Assembly: GCA_030446525.1 (NCBI GenBank)
Contig: JAUJNC010000144.1
Location: forward strand, 1-12,071
Direction of reading: 5' to 3'
DNA: 12,071 bases
From: Armatimonadaceae bacterium
GTDB taxonomy: Bacteria; Armatimonadota; Armatimonadia; Armatimonadales; Armatimonadaceae
Shown piece by piece: positions 5,995 to 12,071 of this stretch. Numbering within the stretch: the first letter of the stretch is position 1; every line of letters starts with the position of its first letter. The notes beneath the pieces are model-generated. The model was given only the letters and a program-made list of their open reading frames with translations, was not told where the DNA came from and searched no databases. The position numbers and the translations under genes are program-made.

Positions 5995-6984
5995 TTGGAC
6001 GGAGTGGGAAGAGACGGGGGAGGACGCGTCGCGGCGGGACCAAGATCGCCGGGCGTTGGAAACGTCCGGCGGGCGATCGTCGGGTTCGGGCTGGTGAACA
6101 AGGATCTCGTCGCCTCGGTGCCCGCGTGGGAGCGCGACCAGAAGGCGAACGCGACCGCCTGCTTTGAGCAGGTGGGCGGCCCCGTGCCGGTCGCGCTCAC
6201 GGCTATGGCGCGGCTCGGGGTGGACGCCCCCGTCATCTTCCTGGGCGTCGCCGGCGACGACCGCGACGGCGACGATCTCGCCCGCTGGCTCGGCGAGGAC
6301 GGCGTGGACGCGTCGCACGTGGCGCGGGTCGGGGCCACGATGTCGGGCAGGTCGCTGGTGATCCTGGACGAGCGGGACGGCAGCCGCACCGTGGCAAGCT
6401 ACGCGTCGCACCTGCCGCCGGCGCGCTTCACGCCGGGGCAGGAGGCGCTCCTTGCCAGCGCCCGTTTGCTTCACCTGGATGGCCGCGACCTGCCCGCCGC
6501 CGAGCGCGCCGCCGAGATCGTGCGGGCCGCGGGCGGCATCGTCTCGCTCGACCTGGGTACGTGGCGGCCCGGTCGCGAGCGGCTCCTGTCGCGGTGCGAC
6601 CTCGTTCTTGCCTCGGACAAAGGGGCGCGCGGCGCCTTTCCCGACGCCGCCTCGCCCGAGGAGCAGGTGCGGCGCTTCCTGGACCTCGGCATTTTGGTGG
6701 CGGGCGTGACGCTCGGCGCGCAGGGTGTCGTGGTGGCAGCCGGCGGCGAGCCCGTGCACCTGCCGGCGTTCGCCGTCCCGACTGTGGCCGACACCTGCGG
6801 CGCGGGCGACACCTTCCACGGCGCCTTTTTATGGGCGCACCTCCAGGGGCGCGATCCCGGCGCCTGCGCCGACTTCGCCCAGGCCGCCGTCGCCGTTCGC
6901 ATTGGGCGCCTGGGCAATCGCGCGGGGCAGCCCGCGCTTGCCGAGGTCGATGCCTTCTTAGCGGCATCACCGGGACGCGCCTAG
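5995..6984 (+). CDS. PfkB-family carbohydrate/nucleoside kinase
   Basis: This 329-residue ribokinase-fold kinase transfers phosphate from ATP to a sugar or nucleoside hydroxyl. It shows the first PfkB signature region around residues 59-75 (EQVGGPVPVALTAMARLG) and VTLGAQGVVV (238-247). The second signature, DTCGAGDTFHGAF (266-278), supplies the anion hole and the catalytic base Asp272. The fold proper begins near residue 24 (VRRAIVGFGLVNKD). The 23 residues before it, from the TTG start, are Gly/Arg-rich and unusual, and may not be part of the mature fold. The gene ends in a CTAG that also ends the convergent minus-strand gene. Neighbouring sugar oxidoreductases suggest a carbohydrate role, but ribokinase, fructokinase and adenosine kinase cannot be told apart here. 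Confidence 0.85.
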   Translation: MDGVGRDGGGRVAAGPRSPGVGNVRRAIVGFGLVNKDLVASVPAWERDQKANATACFEQVGGPVPVALTAMARLGVDAPVIFLGVAGDDRDGDDLARWLGEDGVDASHVARVGATMSGRSLVILDERDGSRTVASYASHLPPARFTPGQEALLASARLLHLDGRDLPAAERAAEIVRAAGGIVSLDLGTWRPGRERLLSRCDLVLASDKGARGAFPDAASPEEQVRRFLDLGILVAGVTLGAQGVVVAAGGEPVHLPAFAVPTVADTCGAGDTFHGAFLWAHLQGRDPGACADFAQAAVAVRIGRLGNRAGQPALAEVDAFLAASPGRA

Positions 6985-9671
6985 CGTCTGCTTTCTCGTT
7001 CGGTTTCGGCCGGGGCCAGTGCCTCCAGCAGGGGCAGCGCCTTGTCCACCGGCAGTGCGCTCAGGTCGAGCACGAGGCCGTTCCAGCCGTCCTTGCCGCG
7101 CGCGAGTATCCCGCGGACGTGCAGGGAATAGCTGCCGACCTCCGCGGACGATGTCGTCCTGGAGTAAGGGTCTTCGTCGGAGACGCTCAGCAGGATGCGC
7201 CGGGACTGGGATCGCGCCACCTCCGCGGGCGCCGGCAGCGGGTAAACGAAATCACGGGGGTAGCAGGGCAGCACCTCCGCTCGGTCCCAACTGCCGTACC
7301 AGCTGACGCCGCGATCTTCGGAGCGTTCGCGCAGAAACAAGGGCAGATCCGGTTGCGAGGCGCGCACCGCGGCGAACAAGTCGCCAAGAAGACGCTGGTT
7401 GACCTGGTAGCGCAGCGCGTTCCAGCGTTGGTACGGCGTTCGATCCCTTTGCTCGGGCGTGTAGCGTGTTCGGTGAAGGGGAGACGACGGGAAGAACGGC
7501 AGCTCCAAATCAAGCCCGCCGATCCCCACCGACAGGTCGATGGGGTCCGCGCCCCCTTGCCGCAGGGCGCTCAAGCGCATCTCCGGCGTGTATCCGAAGT
7601 CCCAGCCATAATCAAGCGGGGGGGCGTCGCCATCGGGAACGGTGTAACCGGGAGCGGCGGTGTCGCGCAGCACCAAACCAGCCAACCCCGGTGTGGCCGC
7701 GAGCTCCACCACCTGGCGCTTCCGTGTCGCCGCCGCGCGCGGCATGTCGGGTCGCAGCCACTCGGTCCGCCGCCCGAGAAGTCTTCCCAGATTTAGCGAC
7801 AGGTAGGGCGCTTCATCTGGCCGGCCCGCGGGAGATGCCGCCCGGCGCGTGAGGTAGGCGAGCGCGGTCTCCCCCAGGATGTTTACGTCGGCGGGTTCCT
7901 CCGGCGCCTCGTCCGCGCCTTTTTGCAGCAGGCGCACCACCGCCGTGACCGGCAGACGGTTCTCCCTACCTACCTTTATTGCCGCCGTCAGTATTTTCTG
8001 ACCCTCCGCCCCCGGCGGCACCTCCACCCAAAGCTGATTCAGTCCTCGCTCCGCTGCCGCCTTCGCGGCGCACCTCGCCTCCTCCCCGCTTGCGGGCGCG
8101 ACATACAGGGCGCGCACGACGAGTGCGGCGGGCAGAGCCAGCGGAGGCGCCGCGGCGGGGGCAGGGCGACGCAGGTAACGGCCGAAGGAGTCGAGGTGCA
8201 GGTTTGTGTCGGCAACCGCACCGACGCCGGGCACGAGATACGACAGGCCTTCCTCCACGTCGACGTACACCCGGTCTTCACGGTAAAAAACGTTCTTCGC
8301 GGCGGCGGACGCCACCCGCTCGCGCAGCACGCGCTGCACCGCGGGCGCCAGGTCCGCGCCGGGTAGGGGGCCTGCGCGGGGTCCTCGCGCTTCCGGGGGG
8401 ACATTCGCCCAGTAGTGGTCCCGCTTTCGCATAGCCGCCGGGAGAGGGCGAAGGGATCGCCCGGCAAAAAGCGGATGTCTCCAAGCCGCTGTGCCGCGAT
8501 GCGCGCTTGCAGCGCCTTGGATTGCTGCCGGTCCAGAGCGTAGGCGTCCATATCCAATCCGCGATCAGCGCGTGCCGCACCCCGATGCCCGCCACATCAT
8601 CCGTGAACACGAAGGCCGGACCGAGCTTTCGGAATGTCCCCGTGACGGCGTGGCAGAGCGCCTTCAGCGCGCCCGCGCGCGCCGTGTCGCCGCGGGTCCA
8701 GACCGGCAGCTTCGCCACGCGCGGATCGGCGTAAACCTCCACGCGCGCCGCCCGCGCCACGCGTTTCACCAGACTCGCCGACCGTGCCCGCGCCGGCGAG
8801 CGACACGACTGCGGTCAGGGCGGGCGCGTCGAAGGCAAGTTGGCCCGGCTTCAGGCGGCTCGGGATCCTCCTGCCGCAAGGCCGCGCCGAGCGTTTTCGA
8901 GCGGCCCGTACCGTAGATCGGGCAGTTCAGGGTCAGAAATTCCCCCTCCTCCCGGCCGGAGTTTGCTCGCCTCGACCCCGGCGTCGCTGTTGCTGTTGTC
9001 CGACCGCATCAAAAAGCTCGTGCTCACCGAGCGATGCAGCCGCAGGCGCACGGCCGCCCTTTCGCCCGGCGACAGGAGCAAGCGGCCGTTTTCCTCCGCG
9101 CCTTGTCTTCCCCGCATCAGCCTGCGGACGGAGAACGGCTCCGGCAGCACCGACAGGAACAAGTCTTTTTGTTCCGGGTGAGATCACCCGTCCCAAGCCC
9201 TTGTTCGCTGCCCAGTTTTCGCCACTGCGCCGTGAGCGAGGCCTGCAAAAAGCGCACCTTTGCGGCGGCCGATGCCGTCCAGAAGGTCGGCGGGCCGGGC
9301 GGGCGTTCAGGAACACCATCGTCGTCGGCGCGAGCACGGTCAGCGTGTCCAGCACGGCGATCTTGCGCCGAAATGGCCCGCGATCATGCGCAGGGTATAA
9401 CCGTCCGCGCGCAGGGCCGGCAGCGGGGGCGCCGCTGCCGGCTTCGCCGGCCGGAGGGTTCGGCACGAACCGGCGGGTGTTCTGCGGGTTTACCGCCAGC
9501 AGTGGCCCGCGCCGCTCAGCGTCCCAAGGGCACCATCTCCAACGCCTGCACGAGTGGTGATCGGTTGCGGCAGGGCGTCCTGTGCCGCGGCGGGCAAACA
9601 GGTAGAGGCGCGACAAGGGCGGCCACCTTGACGGCAATTGCGGCGAGTGATACGCGCGATGACGCTCCCAT
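6981..9671 (-). pseudogene. large secreted protein of unknown function, frame disrupted in its first half
   Basis: The intended product is about 897 residues. ATG 9671 has AGGAGG 7 nt upstream and opens a signal peptide: MGASSRVSLAAIAVKVAALV, then an AAAQDALPQP-like cleavage region. By hand I follow one protein through all three frames, with shifts near 9595, 9555, 9525, 9420, 9362, 9294, 9179, 8880, 8855, 8774, 8560 and 8433. Landmarks are RADGYTLRMIAGHFG, KIAVLDTLTVLAPTTMVFLN, FWTASAAAKVRFLQASLTAQ, KDLFLSVLPEPFSVRRLMRG, KPGQLAFDAPAL and MDAYALDRQQS. From 8432 to the TAG at 6981, 483 residues are unbroken. That half alternates strand-like segments (GLNQLWVEVPP, GLAGLVLRDTAAPGY, DFGYTPEMRLSALRQ, LPLFLRERSEDRG), recalling glycosidase-like TIM barrels of the GHL10 type, a weak guess. 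Indels probably reflect bad consensus, not decay. No family is firmly recognised. Confidence 0.7.
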
Positions 9672-9678
9672 GGCGGAT

Positions 9679-9684
9679 CCTCCT
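9679..9684 (-). promoter_or_regulatory. Shine-Dalgarno of the large secreted protein
   Basis: AGGAGG (9684-9679 on the minus strand) is 7 nt from ATG 9671. It fixes the start of the disrupted gene independently of the broken reading frames and argues that the gene was under translation selection. Confidence 0.75.
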
Positions 9685-9798
9685 GGTCCGTGAGAGTCCG
9701 CACGGGCAGGCGCTCTTCGAACGCCGAACCTTTCGCGGGCTGTTCACAGGTTTCCTGCTGGATTTCGAATAAAGGGAGCAGTAGCTTGCGGGCGTATG

Positions 9799-9828
9799 TT
9801 GACAGCCGTCCCCGCGCGGGGCTATAAT
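9799..9828 (+). promoter_or_regulatory. consensus sigma-70 promoter of the SDR enzyme gene
   Basis: A perfect TTGACA (9799-9804), an 18-nt spacer and a perfect TATAAT (9823-9828) lie 60 nt before ATG 9889. The start should be near 9835, giving a leader of about 54 nt. The spacer contains the 12-bp palindrome CCCCGCGCGGGG (9810-9821), a possible operator or a feature of GC-rich DNA. Confidence 0.8.
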
Positions 9829-9888
9829 TGCCTGGTCCCCACGCCGCGGCAGCTTCCCGGCGTAGGGGAGGGAAGGGAGTTACCGATC

Positions 9889-10832
9889 ATGCCGCGCGCT
9901 CGTCACCGGAGGGCCGGGTTCCTCGGTTCACACCTGTGTGACCGTCTTCTTGCCGAGGGTTACGAGGTCGTCACCTTCGACAACCTGCTGCTCACCGGTT
10001 CCACGGACAACATCGCCCACCTTGTCGATGAGCCCGCTTCCGCTACGTCCACTTCGACGTTTCCGAGTACCTGTATCTGGACGGCCCGCTCGACATCGTT
10101 TTCCACTTCGCGTCCCCGGCCTCGCCGGTCGACTTCCCCACCAAGCCCATCCAGATCCTGAAGGTCAACGGCTTCGGCGCCTACCACGCCCTCGAGCTGG
10201 CGCGGTCCAAGGGGGCGCGCTACCTGGTGGCGTCGACGTCCGAGGTGTACGGCGACCCGCTCGTCCACCCGCAGCCCGAGGAGTACTGGGGCAACGTCAA
10301 CCCCATCGGCACGCGCGGCGTCTACGACGAGGCCAAGCGCTACGCCGAGGCGATGACCATGGCTTACCGCCGCTTCCATGGCGTAGACACGAAGATAGTG
10401 AGGATTTTTAACACGTACGGGCCGCGTATGCGCCTTTCCGATGGGCGCGTGGTCCCCAACTTCGTGGGGCAGGCGCTGCGCGGCGACCCGATCACCGTCT
10501 ACGGGACGGGCCAGCAGACGCGCTCGTTCTGCTACGTTTCCGACCTGATCGACGGCATCTTCCGGCTTTCCCAGTCGGACCAGAGCGGCCCCGTCAACAT
10601 CGGCAACCCGACCGAGCGCACCATGCTCGAGTTCGCCCAGGAGATCAAGCGCCTGACCGGCTCGCCGTCCGAGATCGTCTTCGAGCCGCTGCCCACCGCC
10701 GACGACCCCAAGCAGCGCCGCCCCGACATCACCAAGGCCAGGCAGCTCCTGGGCTGGGAGCCCAAGGTCAGCCTGGAAGATGGCTTGAAGGAGACCATCG
10801 CGTACTTCAAGGGCAAGATCGAAGCGGCTTGA
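9889..10832 (+). CDS. UDP-glucuronate decarboxylase-like SDR enzyme, N-terminus frameshifted
   Basis: This extended short-chain dehydrogenase/reductase of about 314 residues would act on an NDP-sugar, probably making UDP-xylose or a 4-keto sugar. Evidence: GFLGSH of the NAD-binding loop; [24 protein letters not shown] and YDEAKR, giving catalytic Tyr (codon 10323-10325) and Lys (10335-10337); then [16 protein letters not shown] and [16 protein letters not shown]. These are signatures of the UXS group; 'NAD-dependent epimerase/dehydratase' is the safe name. The start, ATG 9889, has GGGAG 9 nt upstream and a consensus promoter. The expected LVTGGAG of the dinucleotide loop is scrambled to ARHRRAG by two nearby compensating indels (about 9898-9912). 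A one-base loss near 10033 shifts the frame again; after that it is intact to TGA. As read, translation would fail, but I judge the indels to be sequence errors. Confidence 0.8.
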
Positions 10833-10908
10833 TCTGCATCCGCTTGCAAGGTGATGTTCCGGCCCCAGGCATTTCGCCGGAGTTGGTACCTGAACGGAGG
10901 TGACGCAA

Positions 10909-11712
10909 ATGCCCGGCCCTTTTCCCGGGATGGACCCCTACCTGGAAAACCCCGCCTACTGGCGCGGGGTGCACACCAGCTTGATCACCTACATGGCGGG
11001 TGTACTCAATGCCACTCTGCCACCGGCGTATGCGGCCAGCGTTGACGTGCGGTGCTATGTCGTGCCCGCGGAGCGAAGCATCTACCCAGACGTTGCGGTG
11101 CTGCGGCGTCCGGGAGAGTGGGCGACCCGGGAGGCGGGCGGCGGAGCCGCCGTCGCCGAATCTGCCACCCCGACGGGTGTCCTTGTCCTTTACCCGGAGG
11201 AGATGCGCGAGCCGTTCATCGAGATCGTGGAGGTCGGCGGCACAGAGCGGGTGGTGACAGCGATCGAGATCCTCAGTCCTGCCAACAAGGCAGCGGGTAG
11301 TGAAGGCCGGGAACTGTACCTGCAGAAGCAGCGCGAGGTGCTCGGTAGCGAGACGCACTTGCTAGAGATCGACCTGCTGCGCTCGGGAATGCACACGGTC
11401 GCAGCGCCGGAGAATCGTCTGCGGGCTATTGGCGCGTGGGATTACTTGATCTGCCTGCACCGGAGCATGCAACGCTATGAATATGCGTTCTGGATGAACG
11501 GTGTGCGGGAGCGGCTACCCTTGGTTCAGGTACCGCTGACGGACGACCAGCCCGATGTCATCCTGGATTTGCAAGCCGTGTTCGACCGTTGCTATGACGA
11601 AGGAGCCTTCGCGCGCCGCGTGGATTACCGCCGCGATCCGTCGCCGCCGCTCGCAGGCGGCGACGCGGCTTGGGCGGATGCCCTCCTGCGCGAGAAGGGT
11701 TTGCGCCCGTGA
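10909..11712 (+). CDS. DUF4058 family protein
   Basis: This 267-residue protein opens MPGPFPGMDPYLENPAYW, the hallmark start of DUF4058. Further conserved blocks are YPDVAVLRRP, PFIEIVEV, VVTAIEILSPANKAAG, YLQKQREVL, HLLEIDLLRSG and YLICLHRS. The biochemical function of DUF4058 is not known to me. The proteins are common, often in several copies, in Cyanobacteria, Planctomycetes, Chloroflexota and Armatimonadota. The clustered Glu and Lys residues in the IEILSPANK and LEIDLLR blocks look like a metal- or phosphate-handling site, but that is only a guess. GGAGGTGA ends 5 nt before ATG 10909 and decides this start over GTG 10900, which lies within the ribosome-binding site. The gene is 76 nt after the SDR gene and may be its operon partner. 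Codons here are less G/C-ending than in neighbours. Confidence 0.85.
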   Translation: MPGPFPGMDPYLENPAYWRGVHTSLITYMAGVLNATLPPAYAASVDVRCYVVPAERSIYPDVAVLRRPGEWATREAGGGAAVAESATPTGVLVLYPEEMREPFIEIVEVGGTERVVTAIEILSPANKAAGSEGRELYLQKQREVLGSETHLLEIDLLRSGMHTVAAPENRLRAIGAWDYLICLHRSMQRYEYAFWMNGVRERLPLVQVPLTDDQPDVILDLQAVFDRCYDEGAFARRVDYRRDPSPPLAGGDAAWADALLREKGLRP

Positions 11713-11745
11713 GCCGGGTCGACCACGCCGCAGAGCGGTGACAAA

Positions 11746-11768
11746 GCGCCGCAGCACTTGCACGGCGC
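11746..11768. terminator. hairpin between convergent genes, possible terminator
   Basis: GCGCCG (11746-11751) and CGGCGC (11763-11768) can pair around an 11-nt loop in the 67-bp gap between the convergent DUF4058 and NTP-transferase genes. There is no T-run, so the case rests on position. Confidence 0.3.
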
Positions 11769-11779
11769 GGTCCGGTGCG

Positions 11780-12071
11780 TTACGCAAAGCTTACGGCCTT
11801 TCTGGAAACGGCGAAAGGCTCGAACTTTGCAAGATCGGAGGGAATACTGATGCCACACATGTCGTCGTACTCCCGCCCCACATTGTAGTAAACGATCTTT
11901 TTGCCGCCGGCAATCATCTCGTTATAGGCGGGGGCCACATAGAACTCGTTGTTCACGCGGAGGTTCTTGGCGATCATGCGCTCCGCCGCGACGAAATCAG
12001 CCCCATGCCGGTAGTTGTAGATGCCGACCGTGGCCTCGTTGGAGACAACCAGCTTCTCGACCACCGCGCAG
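11780..12071 (-). CDS. sugar-nucleotide NTP transferase-like protein, C-terminal fragment
   Basis: The last 96 or so residues of a protein whose N-terminus lies beyond the right edge; the stop is TAA at 11782-11780. SNEATVGIYNYRHGADFV, then AERMIAKNLRVNNEFYVAPA and YNEMIAGGKKIVYYNVG, match the C-terminal third of NTP_transferase enzymes. These make NDP-sugars (glucose-1-phosphate thymidylyl- or uridylyltransferase-like), often encoded in polysaccharide loci. Typical members end in a 'GTPEDLEaFl' motif; here the counterpart is GISIPSDLAKFE followed by a short tail. The catalytic GxGTRL loop is outside the window, so specificity is unknown. The nearby UXS-like SDR enzyme supports a nucleotide-sugar context. 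Apparent starts inside the window (GTG 12064) are internal codons. Confidence 0.7.
   Translation of the reverse strand, partial: CAVVEKLVVSNEATVGIYNYRHGADFVAAERMIAKNLRVNNEFYVAPAYNEMIAGGKKIVYYNVGREYDDMCGISIPSDLAKFEPFAVSRKAVSFA

Noticed and set aside
6561..7796. A 411-codon plus-strand open frame overlapping PfkB and the secreted protein
   Set aside because: It is out of frame with the kinase and antisense to the secreted protein, both of which have motifs; the translation is Arg-rich noise.
8433..10034. Programmed ribosomal frameshifting or a recoded gene
   Set aside because: There are about 15 shifts of both signs, without a common slippery motif, in two unrelated genes; local sequence error explains this more simply.

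Overview
The window is GC-rich bacterial DNA, most likely from a metagenome or a draft assembly, and it looks like two unlike pieces joined. The left 1.8 kb (about 1-1815) holds actinobacterial-style gene fragments: the tail of a VOC/glyoxalase-like protein, a small Rieske ferredoxin, a small helical protein of unknown function, and cut-off pieces of imuB, dnaJ and grpE. Three of these pieces are truncated inside the window at two sharp joins (about 1486 and about 1815). No plausible ancestral gene order explains this, so I read the left end as chimeric (assembly misjoin or rearrangement).

From about 1820 onward the layout is coherent and looks like one genome. The combination of a lone PspA, Gfo/Idh oxidoreductase, two aldo/keto reductases, a PfkB kinase and a DUF4058 protein, with clear TTGACA/TATAAT promoters in a GC-rich background, suggests Armatimonadota or Chloroflexota. 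That is an inference from gene content, not from a marker gene. pspA (minus) and a Gfo/Idh-AKR two-gene operon (plus) diverge from back-to-back promoters at 2769-2841. The operon converges on a second AKR (minus, 4858-5757), with a hairpin across both stop codons. AKR2 and a PfkB sugar kinase (plus, 5995-6984) diverge from a 237-bp spacer holding a hairpin and an exact 17-bp tandem repeat. The PfkB stop codon overlaps, in a shared CTAG, the stop of a large secreted protein gene on the minus strand (6981-9671).

That large gene has a clean signal peptide and Shine-Dalgarno but about 12 frameshifts in its first 1.24 kb. Its divergent neighbour, a UDP-glucuronate-decarboxylase-like SDR enzyme (9889-10832), has further frameshifts in its first 150 bp. 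The indels cluster by position (8433-10034) and cross a gene boundary, which points to a poor-quality stretch of consensus rather than gene decay. The right end has a DUF4058 protein and, convergent with it, the C-terminus of a sugar-nucleotide pyrophosphorylase-like NTP transferase.

Functionally, the right 10 kb is sugar metabolism (oxidoreduction, phosphorylation, nucleotide-sugar synthesis) plus an envelope-stress PspA. Gaps between genes are all under 300 bp; 410-578 and 990-1189 show nothing I can name. I see no tRNA, rRNA, CRISPR, insertion sequence or defence system, and no clear new multi-gene system.
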